Shown piece by piece: positions 11,114 through 22,803 of a stretch of 64,000 bases of DNA. The stretch is from Papaver somniferum (Eukaryota; Streptophyta; Magnoliopsida; Ranunculales; Papaveraceae). The stretch's first letter is position 1. Every line of letters begins with the position of its first letter. Below the pieces are notes generated by a model, which searched no databases, was not told where the DNA came from, and saw only the letters and a program-made list of their open reading frames with translations. Location of the stretch: NCBI RefSeq assembly GCF_003573695.1, contig NC_039362.1, positions 13,784,063 through 13,848,062 on the forward strand. The letters are read 5' to 3'. Position numbers and translations under genes: made by a program.

Positions 11114-11349
11114 CATTGTTCGAAATTGATCCACATCCTTCCGGTTTGGTGAAAGGCCTTTTTGGGGTAGAGGTTCTTAGGAACCTGGTGGAGGTCTTCT
11201 AGCAAGGCCATTTGAGAGAACTACGGTCGGGTTTGATTCCTATTGAGGATACGTAGGCAGCCAGTGATGGTTCAACCGACGTTGGAAGATGAAGGTGATT
11301 TTATCTATTGATCGTCTCATGCATGAATGCATGATCCGAGGTGGAGAAT

Positions 11350-11765
11350 TGTTGGTAGGATGGTCAAGGACTAGATTAGGAAATCTAGTTGGTTTGGGAA
11401 ACCAATTACTAGTGTCCTAAGTATAGCAACTTAAGAGGTTTGTCTCTTAGAGTTAAGTTAGGAAACCCTATACTTGTAGGAAAATAATCCTTATTAAGGA
11501 ATGTGTCTAGCCCTATTGATATGTATAAATATCCATAGAGAGAACAAGAGAAAACACACCAGAACTAAGTAAAAAGTTCTCTTCTTCTCTGCTTAGGCTT
11601 TGTATATTCCAACCTATACAGTGATATATAAAATTGCTTATTCCTTCCTGAGGATTCAACCTCATTAAATACTTGTTCTTCTTGTGTGTGTGATTGTGTT
11701 CTTGGCGATATTGAGATACCTCGTAGTAGTGCAAACCTAACGCTTCCGCAGGCTTTGGCGCAACA
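11350..11765 (+). repeat. Copia-1 3' LTR
   Basis: 416 bp, starting TGTTGGTAGGATGG after the purine tract CCGAGGTGGAGAAT and ending GGCGCAACA. TATA box TATAAATA at 11524-11531. It is flanked on the right by GATGC. Confidence 0.9.
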
Positions 11766-11960
11766 GATGCATCAACTCGTATGAGAAACATACACTCATA
11801 ATATTTTGATTGTTGCCCTTAATTTGGAATCACAATCTTAGTCAGTAACTCTAGTTTCATATCTCTGATAGGATATTTGGTGATCTTGTCTGTCAAGTTA
11901 GGAATTCTGATTATTTTTCAAGTCGGTTAGAGAATTTTACAACTAGGACAGGAAGAGAAT
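11766..11960 (-). pseudogene. LINE reverse-transcriptase remnant (proximal part)
   Basis: Minus-strand translation, partly across stops, gives a FLIRVDAS block that continues over the Copia insertion point into AIDKRITNIMRDYL. Plant LINE reverse transcriptases have xxLFxxPxxVAxxIxxIxRxFLW at this place. Removing Copia-1 and one target copy joins the two parts in the expected order, which supports a single older LINE fragment. From about 11961 to 12040 I see nothing recognisable. Confidence 0.5.
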
Positions 11961-12040
11961 CAGAAAAGAGAGAAATATAAGAAGTATAATTTCTATTAAT
12001 AAAAAATCTTGTTTACATTATGAGCCTTTTTGGATACTTG

Positions 12041-12118
12041 TACTCCTTCCGTTTTTAAATAAGAGATACTTTCACATTTTTAGTTTGGCCTATCACCTTT
12101 TTAAAAACGGAGGTAGTA
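12041..12118. mobile_element. Stowaway/Mariner-like MITE
   Basis: The ends are TACTCCTTCCGTTTTTAAA and its near-complement TTTTAAAAACGGAGGTAGTA, the classic plant Stowaway terminus (CTCCCTCCGTTTT...) with a TA target on each side. It is about 76 bp with no coding potential. Confidence 0.75.
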
Positions 12119-12934
12119 TATTGTATGAACATGTGGATTACATGTAAATGACTTACGTCTCAACTGATAACGTGACATTTGGGACCTGATTATTTTTCCT
12201 GCCATACACTTATTTAGATATGATACGGCTCTTCGTAATGACTATCTAGTTTTCCATGTTTTGACTCAAATGACAACTTCGAGGTTCTTCCCAACTTCTG
12301 AGGTTGTGCTTAGGTCTTCCGCGTTTATCTTCATGCATTGTTTCAATTGGAGTCCTGTGACTAGAGTCTTCAACATCTGACCTTGAGTATTATCTTAAAC
12401 CTCAATTGTATCACTCGTACACGCTTTCATGCACAATCTATATTTGCATACTAGAGTCGTCCATACAAGTTTCGCTTACTTGGAAGTTCCATACAAGGAA
12501 ATAGTTCACGAGATTAGATTTGTTCTTAAGCTACCAAGGTTCTTCATAAGTATAAATAAAGGACTCCTTGCATAATAAAAACTAAACCTCATCACTTTTG
12601 TGTCCTAGTTGAAGACTAGAGTCGTCCTCTAAAAACCTAGGTTTCCTCTAAGAAGCATAATTAGGTTAAGCCTTCGAAAGAATTCACTAAGAAATTCGTG
12701 AAGCCCGATCAAACTATCTTTTACTTAATAGTTTTTTTTAATCCGGATCTTGTTCGTATTGATCTCTAAGTTTTCGATACTTTTGATCGGGAACTTGATT
12801 GATATAAACCGCAAAGTATTCTTCGTCTCAAAGTTTGTGATTCCACAAGATAGACATATAAATAACTTCTGATTTGATTTGTTTATATTTTTCATGTGAG
12901 GTATAATTGATTATATATCTCTATAACATTTGAA
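12119..12934 (+). repeat. Decayed Copia-type LTR, left half
   Basis: The order of landmarks matches the Sire-2 LTR at 24960-25290: a TATA-like TATAAATAAAGG (about 12551), CTAGAGTCGTCCTC, an AACCTAGGTTTCC block, GAAGCCCGATCAAACTA, and CTTCGTCTCAAAGTTTGTGATTCC. The sequence is clearly diverged. It is interrupted at 12940 by a solo LTR and resumes at 15774. Confidence 0.5.
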
Positions 12935-12939
12935 GAGAG

Positions 12940-15768
12940 TGAAAAGACGAGGGTACCCAAATATACCTCAATCTAAAACTTTTCCTACCTATAACTCCTT
13001 TATCCGAAAATGATTGTCTATGGACTGAGTCGAGACAATACAACTAATCGGTTCACACTTTGTGTGATCGTCTATGGATACGAGATCGAGACAATACAAC
13101 AACGAAGTATGTTTACTTCATAAAAAGGTTCGGACTTAACTAAACACAATAGGATTACTTATCAAGTAAATATGAATTAACGTTTGTGTATTTTACTTCT
13201 AATTATAATAAAAAGAACTATAATTGCGGAAATAGAAAAGTAAAAGACACAACAAGATTTTGTTAACGAGGAAACCACAAATGCAGAAAAACCCCGGGAC
13301 CTTGTCCAGAATTGAATTCTCTCAGGATTAAGCCGTTATACAATATCAAACCAACTTCGTATAGTTGAGACCAAGCAACTATACCTATAGTTAACCTAGT
13401 TCCGTCTGTATTCCCACGCCTCCAACTTATGAGTAAGTCACACACTTGGAACAATTCCTTTGGTTCGTATTTTAAACAGTAAAGGAACAACAAATATGCT
13501 TGGTAGCAACTCTTTTCAACCAAGTGATGTGAGTTCGACAAAGGCTCTTCTGTTTATCTCAATAAACTACTTCGTCAGGTTCTTAGATCTATCTTATGAT
13601 CAACTACCAAAGGTAATTGTTAAGATTTTGCAATCAATACTTTTAATCACAAAGAATTGTATTGATGCTGATCTACACAACTAATCAATCTAATCTACCA
13701 CAAGGATAAACCGATTATAGTTGGATCCTCTATACCGAAACAAGTATTGTGCACACCAAAGATTATGAACCCCAAATCATAAATCTTCAATATCTTCTTT
13801 GTATTCAAATCTTCTTAGATCTTCAATAAACACTTGTACACAACAACTTGAATCTCTTGTGATTAATCACGCACAGAATGGAGCCTGTTAACAATGGATT
13901 ATCACAAGATGTCTTAGATCTACAAACAGTCTAAAGATCCCTGTCGAAACTTCGATCTAGTTTGAGTGAATCTTATATCAGAAGAGAAGATTCTCAAGCA
14001 TAAACAAACTAGGTGCAATCAAAGTTCAACTACCGTTAGTCAATCAAATCAATCGGAAACACATGATAAACCGCAATTATCTAGTTTCCCTTCCAGCGGT
14101 ACTAATAGAGCTTCTCAATCCCAAAGAATACTTTAAACTGAGCGGCCGTAAGAGATTTCGCCTAATTAGGTTACTCTCCTCTCCGAACAGGCGGATTCAC
14201 TAGTAACAACACAACCGAGGAAGTTTGTTGTCACGAAGGATTAGTTTGCTAGAAATGCAAACTTCAAGTATTTATAGACAAGGAAGTTTGGACACCAAGG
14301 AATTTTCAAATCCAAAAATATTCTTAGGATATGCAATATATTCCAAATGCGGTTTCCATAATTCTTGGAAATGCTCTGTCCAAAATATTGACCGAAAATC
14401 TCTTTGGAAAATCTTCAACTCGTAAATGCACATTACTAATTCTCATTTTCCTAAAATAAAATTAAAAACCTTAAATAAAAGATTCTTAACTTATTTATAT
14501 TTCGATCCTGGGATTTTCTTCCTTTAGCTATTAAGGAATAACTTTGAAAATTAAAGATTAGCGTTACTGCACATGTTCAAAGTATGTCGACATCCTTACT
14601 TTGTAAGTACTCTTTCATACTTACAACCTTGAAACCGATTTTCCACACTTCCAAACAAGTTTAGAATTGGTTCATATGACATTCAAAAATTATGTGATTG
14701 ATCAAGAGCACTCAATCACAAATCATGGGTTTCACGGTTCTACCAAAACAAGTTTCGGTTCTACGTCCATGTGAGTATTGTGCATATTTACACTAGCTTT
14801 CCAAAATTCGGTTGACTAGGTACTAGGATCGTTTCCCCACATATATATATGGTATCTAACTTGAATGTGTTTCACATGTCCATAGGATCGGTTTCCCTTT
14901 GCCTAAAAACCGTGTTGCACATGTCCATAGGATCGGTTCCCCTTTCTGCTAAAACATGTTGCACCTAATACAAGGATTGATTCCCCTTTGTGATAGGTTG
15001 CACCTATTACTAGGATCAGTTCCCCTTTACCCGGAGCCGGTATTACCAATAACACAAAATCAATCATACCATCTCAGGTGATTACTTAAGATCGGTTTCA
15101 CTAATATAAGTCATACCAATACAAAAGTCAGGCCTTTGTGAATAGTTTTACCAAGAACACAAACAAGTCATGAGCAGTTATACTAATCACACATGTTGGT
15201 TGTTCACAAGATATGCAATGAATAACAATACCAATAATGCCTGGCGATTTCCTTTTCGATTCACAAAACAAGTTCATGAATTTACTTCCTTAAAGCACAT
15301 GTAAAATATTGTTTCCTAGGATGAAATCCTCACCTCATACCCATACATAATCACAATAGAATTTAAACGATTATGTCGATGTCTTATCTATAAAGTTTAA
15401 TGGTTAAGCAATAAACCTCGTATTGTATTCCTTAATACTATGTCTAACTAGAGTGTTCATGCTTCGCAGTTTTGTTTTTAATATGCACGACTTGAAAGAT
15501 ACGTTAGGGAATGAAACAGTTCAAGTCAAATATCACTAACCTCAAGTGGAAGGATGATGTTGTCGTTGCAGCTTCTTACTTCTTCACTTCTTCAAGTCTT
15601 CGTAATACTTGTAATGTCTCATATCTTAATACTTTCAAGATAACCTATACGAAGTTGACTCTAGTACATAATCAAGCGACTCTTTAAATGAGTTTTGATT
15701 CACTAAAATATGACAACCAAACTTGACATACCAACGCTTGGTGGGTTCAACCGAGCTATGCTCTAACA
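12940..15768 (-). repeat. Solo LTR, 2.8 kb, minus orientation
   Basis: Read on the minus strand the unit starts TGTTAGAGCATAGCTCGG and ends GGTACCCTCGTCTTTTCA. It is flanked by GAGAG at 12935-12939 and 15769-15773, a perfect 5-bp target duplication, and there is no internal region, so it is a solo LTR left by LTR-LTR recombination. It has no gene. Between about 14820 and 15040 there are four degenerate tandem units built on AGGATCGGTTCCCCTTT. The same LTR tip recurs at 27484-27644. Confidence 0.75.
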
Positions 15769-15773
15769 GAGAG

Positions 15774-16560
15774 TAAATTCAACTTAATCTTTGAGTTTGC
15801 TTGATATGATCTTTTCTTGAAGATCCCTGATCAGAGCATATAAGTTTCTATACCTTGATTGAATATATTTCCGAAGAAAATCAAATAGGCTTTTTGTTAG
15901 AGGCATAATAGTCAAAAGATTATTCACTTAGATTGAAGCAACTCTTAGGGTTGTAAAGGATATTAGCTAGGGGAATCGTATTGCGTAGTCTTGTAAGATC
16001 CAAGAGACGTAAAGGAGCGCAACTGAAGCTGGATTACTCGTATCTAGGGTCGATTCGGTCTTAACCACATTCCATTCTGAAGTCTGGTAATAGGATAATA
16101 TCTTTAAAGAATTAATATACAGTGTGGTGCTTAATTTTTGAACTGGATCCCGAGGATTTTCTGCTTTGCAGTTTCCCTCGTTAATAAAATTTATGGTGTC
16201 TTGTGTTATTTCTTTTTCGCATTACATTCTTTATCTTTATAATTGAAATATCACAAGTAGAACGTTAAATAACCTAGGCGGTTTTTAAAGCCTAAAAAAA
16301 TGTATGAAACCTACAAGATTTATCCTTGAGAAATTTGCATCTTGAAAGAAAGATTACAAGGCTTGTATTTTTGGAATTCGGTTCATATTAGTTCGGGTAA
16401 ATACTAGATTATTACTTGGGTATTGATTTCTTTGGTCGTCCAAGTTAAACTTGTCCCATTTCAAGTATCGGATCTTTATTGTTGATCAGCAGAAACTTCG
16501 AGTATTTCTTAGAAAGAAGATACTTGAGTTCAGTATGATCAAAATAGACTATGACCTTAT
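15774..16560 (+). repeat. Decayed Copia-type LTR, right half
   Basis: This continues the LTR interrupted at 12940. Shared landmarks with the Sire-2 LTR are GAGCGCAACTGAAGC, ACAGTGTGGTGCTTAA, the CCCGAGGATTTTCTGC...CCCTCGTTAA block (compare 25690-25740) and GAAATATCACAAG (compare 25790). The exact end is not clear. 16560-16600 has nothing recognisable. Confidence 0.5.
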
Positions 16561-16599
16561 ACCCAAGGAGATATGATATAAACTTATCTAGCGCAAAAA

Positions 16600-17263
16600 C
16601 GATGTGAAAAAGAAAGGTAACTAGTATCCCACTTTTTTTAGGATCTTATATGGAAAATCATTGTATACTCTATATGTTCGGTTACGAAACTGTATATAAG
16701 ATTGGTAAACCTAGTATGTACCCGAACTGTTCATGAACATAATTCCAAAAATAAATAAGTCTTTTAATATATATTTTAAGATACGAATTCAATAGAAATG
16801 AGTCTTGTAGTTCTTCACTGTTGAGTAAAATACTATATAGGTTTAACAACGTAAAACCTGTGATATTTCAATTATAAAGATATAAAAATATAATGAGGAA
16901 AATACAATCTTGTAATAAGACCCCAAGACCTAGTCTAGATTGAATACACAATGATTTAAGCTGTTACACAATTGTATTTTACCAGATTTCATACTAAATG
17001 TAATACCTTCTTTAGTTGTAATCGTGCGCCTATGAATTCCTAGCAGAATAACGATTCTATTTAGGAATTGCTCTTGTAAATCTTCAAGCAGAACCTTAAT
17101 TATCTTTAGAGGATATTTATACGAATCTTCTAGCTGAACCTCAATTATCTTTAGAAGATGATCCCTAGAAATAAAGGTTTACACATTTCCTAACCTAATT
17201 TATTCTACCTCACAATATCACCTAGAAATAATATGGAGATGTCTTAATCTATCAAATCTAGGA
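16600..17263 (-). repeat. LTR fragment in minus orientation
   Basis: CCTGTGATATTTCAATTATA (about 16856) and GACCTAGTCTAGATTGAATA match the reverse complement of the Copia-type LTR end, so this is an inverted fragment of the same broad LTR group. It is cut on the right by the start of Sire-2. The left edge is approximate. Confidence 0.45.
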
Positions 17264-17917
17264 TGTTAGAGTACTACTCGGTCGTACCCGCAAGCGTTGC
17301 TATCTCAAGCTTGTTTGTCAAGTTTAGTTTCCAAAACTATAAGTTTTGATTTCTAGTCTACTTATAGCTAAGTCTCGGATTAGGATAAAAAGTGTAGTTG
17401 AGCTTTATACTTCAAGGCGTTCATCGATTGAAGACGAAGAACTACTAAGGGGAGCTTGTGGAACTTCATCAACAAAAGGTATGTGGAGACTTGAACTCAT
17501 ATATCACTCAAAAGTCTATCTAGTTTATCTCCTATTTGAGACAAAAGTCGTATAGCTATATAGACTTCAATTATACACATTTGATATTTCGAGATGAGTT
17601 TAACTCGCTTACATATTTCTCGAAATATGTGTTGGTAAGCTTTCGCTTTAACCAAGTTCATCTTATATTCTTGACGAAAGTCAAAAGATGATTATGTGAA
17701 AATCGCCTGGTAACATCTTACATGATTTGTGTGAGACAGTCATTTAATGTAGGCTCAGAATGTTTCGTATTAATCATTCAATCACTTGAAAATTGCTTTG
17801 AAGATAATAGTTTGTGTGAGACAGCTACTGTCGTCTTTCGAGAATGTTTCAATGGTTGAAATGAGAGTTTAGAAAAATTGGATATAAGCACAGTATGCAT
17901 ACTTGCATATGTATGAT
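17264..17917 (+). repeat. Sire-2 5' LTR, first part
   Basis: Starts TGTTAGAGTACTACTCGG, the same start as the minus-strand Sire-1 LTR at 50630 (TGTTAGAGCATTGCTCGG). It ends with the first near-palindrome CAGTATGCATACTTG (17891-17905) directly beside the LARD-A insertion. Confidence 0.75.
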
Positions 17918-19397
17918 TGATAGACACATTTTTGTGTCTAATTTATCTCGATTCTATACATTGATAGTGCTCATTTTTGTACTTATTATGGTGTTTTATG
18001 TGTGTGTAGGTATTTTTGGCCAATAAATTTTTTTGGAAAAATCTGCTCGAAAAGTTGCGTGGGGCACCCCCGGAGGACACTTGCTATTCGGACCCCTCAA
18101 ATGGATAAGGGGTAACCAATTACTAAAGGACATCCATTTCCAGGCGGCTGCTAAAGGGAGACCAGCACAGGATAGGGAGAGGTCATCTTAAACATTTCAA
18201 AAAATCAAAAAGGAGGGAAAAAGAACCAGGTTGCATACCAGACTTTGGGTTGGATTTCTAGGGTGTTTTAGAGAGATTCAATCGCTGGAATTCGTTGGGC
18301 TGAACGTGATTGAGCATAACAGGCTTGGTATGTGCGCTGGAATCAATCAAATTGGGCTGGATAATCCGGAAAAAAGAAACAGAGGTTGAGTTGTATACGG
18401 AAACTGTGTGAAATTATTTTAGGAATTTCAGGGAGACTAAAGGCGTGATATTGTTTCCTAAGGTGAGATTCTATCTAAGGAAGAGTTTCGGATGATTTGG
18501 AAGTCTTAGAAACGCGTAAGGAAGTTGGCAGAGAAGATTATTGTCGCGGCTTGCACGAAAAGAAAAAGAGAGAATTAATCGCTATTTTTAGGTTTCTGAG
18601 CAGTATAAAAGGTATGTTCGAGTTCCAAGGAAGGCAACGAAGTTATTGGAACAGTTTGGGGAAGTTTAGAACACAACAGAGTCAAGAAATCGAAGTTGCA
18701 GGAAGTCGAGTTCTGCTGCTGCTGCTGCTGAAGAACACGAAGAACATAAGGTTGTAAAGGACAGTCGTTTCTTAGGGTCTTAAATTTCAAATCCTGTAAC
18801 AGTCCATTAGTAACAATTATTTCAGTTTGCAACAATTCCTTGTAACACTCGATCTGTAACAATTATAACTGTTACGATTAAGCTATTTTCATTCTTTTGT
18901 CACATACCTTCAATAAAAACACCTTTTGAGCCATGAGATATTATTTTGAGTGTGTTTTCACCATGAAGAGCTAAAACCCAACACTGGGATGACCGAGGAA
19001 GCCTAATATCATACTTGGGTAATTATATTTAATTCTTATATGACTTTTGCACTAATTAAAATTGAATTATGATTTTGATTAATTAGTTGTCATCTCGTTT
19101 GATGGGTCATGCTTGCTTAGATGTTTTGATGTCCCATGCTTAGGATTTACAACTAAATTTTTGAGAATCTACCTTGGAAAAAAATAAGAGTTCATGTCTT
19201 TATTGATCTATAATTGTTAAAAGAATTAATATTTGAACCTTATGTTGTGAGTTTGGTGGAATCCTAAGTCCCAGTTTCTCCCGATACTGCTACCATATTT
19301 TTGTATATATTTATTAGAATTAGTATTTAAGTCTAGAATCAAGTCTACACAAGTCCGAGTTGAACGAACTTTATTTACCACTTGAAAACCTACATCA
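17918..19397 (+). repeat. LARD-A 5' LTR
   Basis: TGATAGACACATTTTTGTGT...CTACATCA. TATA box TATAAAAGG at 18604-18612. A polyadenylation-like AATAAA at about 18912. A CTG microsatellite near 18716 is two units longer than in the 3' LTR. The short open frames inside are also present in the 3' LTR but overlap U3/R and do not resemble any protein, so they are not annotated. Confidence 0.9.
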
Positions 19398-19402
19398 ATT
19401 TT

Positions 19403-19420
19403 TGGCGCCGCCGACGCGGA
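19403..19420 (+). other. LARD-A primer binding site
   Basis: TGGCGCCGCCGACGCGGA starts five bases after the LTR end. It matches the TGGCGCCG core used by plant Gypsy elements, but the following part is altered relative to the usual GCCGGGGA. Confidence 0.7.
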
Positions 19421-19962
19421 CTTGTATTTAGATTTGTTTTAGGTTTCTTTTTATTTTTATTATTTTTTGTTCTTTTTTACCCGTTTTGGTATTTTTCGAT
19501 TCTTTTCAGATTTGGAGCGAAGCTACAAGGGAAGAAAAAGTGTTATAAAAGGAAAGCATCGCCAAAGAAGGAAAGAAAATAGGAATCCGAAAGGAGTGAA
19601 GAAAAAGATTTTGTATATAGTTATTTTGTTTTATTTTTAGAAACTGTAAATAGGGTGTTATTTTTGTAATTCTTCTTTTCCTTTTTGGACATTTTTATTT
19701 TTGGACTTTCTGGACATTCTTGGACATTATTTTTAAACCCTAAGGAAGGGTCAAAATTAAATATCATCTGTTTGCAGGGAAGGACGACAATTACGATACT
19801 GTCTCGGCCCCTCGGGTTCGTACACTGACATCGGAGTCGGTGGCCTGAGTCGACTTCAACGGTTCATCGCCCGTCTGGTACGGGAGGTAAGATTCTATCC
19901 ACCCACGAATCCCCTGTCAGTGGGTTTTATTTTGTGTGACAACTCACACCCCTGCAATAGAA

Positions 19963-21575
19963 TGTCGAACTGGTATTACAATAGCCAATACAACGAATAT
20001 CAGACTGAGTTTCAAAATGGACGTTACTACTTTGACCATAGTGTGAATAATGGTTGGGAACATCAGCCTTTTGAAGGTTATGGTCCATACCATGGTGAGC
20101 CCAATTACTATCCACACGCCAACCGGTCATACGAGCAAAATTCCTCTCTAGTAGAGTCAACACGTAAGTTAGCTGAGTCGACACGTAAGTTAGCAGAAAT
20201 GAATAACTTAGTTATGGACGAAAGCAATGCAACGAGTGAACTTTCTTTCCTAGATCCAATCAGGAAGTCATGTGAGTCGACTCAAAATATTTTGTTAGAG
20301 GCCCAGAACATAACTGCTCTTAATTTCCAATATAGTGTTTCCAATAGTACCTTTGAAAATGAAGATAGTTATTCACATAATCAAGATGACGAGGATAAAA
20401 TTGGTAACACTACTTGTTTAGATGAGGTTCAACCATTTTCATGTTATTATAATGATGATTATGATGAGGATAGTGTTGATGAAGAATTTGAAATAAGTAG
20501 GCATAGTGATCAGGAATTTGTTACTCCAATTGAGCTTAATAATGATAATGTTTCTAGTTCAAATCCAAATAATTTTAATAATTATTCACCTATTCAAAAG
20601 GACGAGGATTTGACTAGAGATACTCCCGTTTTAGACTATGTAGTATTTCCTTTTGATTACGAAGCTAATAATGGTTTAGATGAACGAGTTTTTTCTGAGA
20701 ATATTGTTTTAGAGTCTAGCGATTTAGAAACATTAGTCTTAGACAAAGAAAGTGAACTCGTAGAGATGAGTGAGGATTAACCTGACTTAGAAGACTCAAT
20801 TGACCATTTTCAGGAATCATATGACCTTGAAATTAGGGAAGTTGTGACTAGTCTTTCTAGAGACACTGAAAACTCTAAGTTTGGGGGTGATTATCATTCT
20901 CCATGTGCTTTAACTATTAGAAAGGTCCCTCACTTGGTACTTGACATATGTGCCTCAACCATTTTACAAGATTATCTTCATACACGTTTTCCTGAACCTA
21001 GTGATGTCCATAAGGAAGTTCAGTTGTTAGAAACCCATCCTCTGGTTGATGTGGTTTACCCAGGCTATGATATCCAGATTGACTTTGTTTTCCCACCAAA
21101 TATTTTTCGACCAATTGTGGGAACGTATAAGTTTCATATGTGTCAATTATTAAGTTTTGAGACTAAACCTAATTACTTTAGGAGATTAGGGTCGACACAT
21201 TTGTTTAAGGAAGACCACCACTTTCATCATGGTCAATTGTGCGAGTCAAAACTGATTTACTTTGAGGATCCGCAGTTATTCAGGTTACTATTATGTGATT
21301 CTAAGTTTTTACTTGAGTTTTTCCAGACTCTAATACCTGAACCAGACCTTAGCTTTGAGGAATTCCAGCGCATGAAAATATTTTATCTAGACCCTTTCAT
21401 AGAGCCTGAACCTGAACCACAGCTAGATGTAGTTGTCTTAAAAAGGAAACTAGACAAGGGTGCGCTTTATTTGTTAATTTTCTTGGCATGTTGCAGATTC
21501 CTTTTACTTGTGATAGCTCTATTTGGTTTTGATGACCCACATATATTTCGGCTATTACTTTATGATATGAGGTGA
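19963..21575 (+). pseudogene. LARD-A single ORF: acidic protein with conserved membrane tail, one internal stop
   Basis: From ATG 19963 one frame runs to 21575 (about 537 codons), broken only by a TAA at 20778-20780. The N-terminal half is rich in Tyr, Asn and acidic residues, with a near-repeat STRKLAESTRKLAE. It does not show the classic gag domain. The C-terminal half contains VPHLVLDICASTILQDY, then YFEDPQLFRLLL, then a hydrophobic membrane-like helix (LYLLIFLACCRFLLLVIALF, about 21466-21525) and a final DDPHIFRLLLYDMR. The same order (PNLxLExxAS motif, hydrophobic stretch, DPQLFRLL) ends the LARD-B gag protein, so the tail is shared between two families. Function is not recognised. It may be a virion- or membrane-associated part, which is inference. 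Confidence 0.6.
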
Positions 21576-21727
21576 TTAATCCTTTCTTATGTCTGGCTGA
21601 AGACGTTAAACTTAGCACTTCTTGGGAGGTAACCCAATCTCATGCAACACGGTAATATCTTTCCTTATCTCTTTTGCTTCAAATAGTAACAGTTTCTCCT
21701 TGTTCATGCTTTTAATTTTATCTTTAG

Positions 21728-21765
21728 AACATTGAGGACAATGTTAGATTTAAGTTTGGGGGTAT
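21728..21765 (+). other. LARD-A internal polypurine-like cassette with palindrome
   Basis: AACATTGAGGACAATGTT (inverted repeat with AGGA loop) is followed by AAGTTTGGGGGTAT, a near copy of the true polypurine tract at 22789-22803. It lies about 1.0 kb before the 3' LTR. Equivalent cassettes occur in LARD-B2 and B3. Confidence 0.65.
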
Positions 21766-22166
21766 GGGAGAACTTTTTTGTTGCAATAAATAAACTCCAG
21801 AGCCTAGAAATTTATGCTTATTAAGGATTGCACTAACCAATGTAAGTGGATGGAAGCATTTTGATTGTAGGAGTTGATGAACTAATCTGATTAGATGGCA
21901 ACATCTAAAGAGTCTATTCATAAAAGCACATAGCTCAGTTGTTAGGAATAACATGATAGTTTCACCATATCTCGTTGAGTCCTTTTCACTTCTTTTTGAT
22001 GTTGTTTTGTTTTTAAACTATGTTTCTCTAAGTGATTGGGTGGGGCTCACGATTCAAGTTGTTACCAATTCTAGGTGAATTAGAGTGATTGAGATGCCAT
22101 GAAAAAAAGGGGGGGGGGAAGAAATTGAGACCAGACCATCTGACCAAGAGGAATAAATTCAATAAA

Positions 22167-22256
22167 GTCGACCACTGGTACCCTTGTATATGCCAGTTGT
22201 GTTGACCTAGAGTTAGGTTATCGACCACTGGTTCCCTTGTATATGCCAGTGTGTTG
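22167..22256 (+). repeat. Tandem 52-bp hairpin repeat in LARD-A 3' region
   Basis: TCGACCACTGG...CCCTTGTATATGCCAGT is present twice in tandem (22167 and 22219). In the second copy CACTGG pairs exactly with CCAGTG, giving a hairpin with a 14-nt loop. No coding sequence is seen from 21580 to 22800. Confidence 0.6.
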
Positions 22257-22651
22257 ATATTAGTCAGACTAGTAACTCAATCCATTAGGATAGGTTCATT
22301 TTGGCGGAGGCCTTCAGAAAGATATGGGAAACGCCGTTCACTTAGTAAACATCAAAACCATCTATGTTTTTCTCTATATCCATCTTCTTGATCTATCCAT
22401 GTGATTAGTTTTGACTCCGGATATTGATGTCCATAGTGCGAATATCTGAATAGAGCTCTGTCACTTTATATGAATTTTAATATACTTGAGTGCAAACTCG
22501 TGTACAACAATTGGAATTTCGCATCAGGGTACTTCCTCTTATAGTCAATAAGTATGCCAACCAAGGAGATTCTTTAGTGCCTTCCAAGGTTCTGCATAGA
22601 TAGTTAGGGTCTGGAGTAAAGGTTTTGTGGGTATATCTCTGGTAATCCCTC

Positions 22652-22718
22652 CCGAGACTATAACTCGGCCACTAGGGACACCTAGGGGTTTAAAGGCTTA
22701 TTACATACGCTAAATGCA
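22652..22718 (+). other. LARD-A three-hairpin block upstream of 3' LTR
   Basis: Consecutive stems: CCGAG/CTCGG with 7-nt loop (22652-22668); CCACTAGG/CCTAGGGG around GACA (22669-22688, one mismatch); TACAT/ATGCA around ACGCTAA (22702-22718). The block ends 85 nt before the 3' LTR. The same block, with paired base changes, occurs in LARD-B2 and B3. A structured RNA is inferred. Confidence 0.6.
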
Positions 22719-22788
22719 ATCGACGATGCCTGCGTCAGTGAGTTAGGATTTTATTTTATTTTATTTTGCTCGAGGACTAGCAAATAAT

Positions 22789-22803
22789 AGGTTTGGGGGT
22801 ATT
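22789..22803 (+). other. LARD-A polypurine tract
   Basis: GGTTTGGGGGTATT directly precedes the 3' LTR. It is preceded by CGAGGACTAGC, a degenerate form of the GAGGACAA word seen in the other copies of this cassette. Confidence 0.8.

Larger units (their letters stand above)
6481..11765 (+). mobile_element. Copia-1: full-length Ty1/Copia LTR retrotransposon, coding region decayed
   Basis: Both LTRs, a primer binding site, a purine-rich tract (about 11335-11349) and a polyprotein in Copia order (gag, protease, integrase, RT, RNase H) are present. Flanks are GATGT (6476-6480) and GATGC (11766-11770), a 5-bp target duplication with one mismatch. The LTRs differ at roughly 18-20 of about 415 positions by eye, so the insertion is not recent. 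The polyprotein stays mostly in one frame but has many nonsense codons and two frame changes, so this copy cannot encode its own enzymes. It sits inside a minus-strand LINE remnant. Confidence 0.9.

Noticed and set aside
14820..15040. CRISPR-like array
   Set aside because: Units are degenerate, spacers are not unique, and the sequence is a plant LTR.
18497..18757. 86-aa frame repeated at 23384-23641
   Set aside because: It lies across the TATA box and R region of the LARD-A LTR and is present in both LTRs only because they are copies; no protein similarity recognised.
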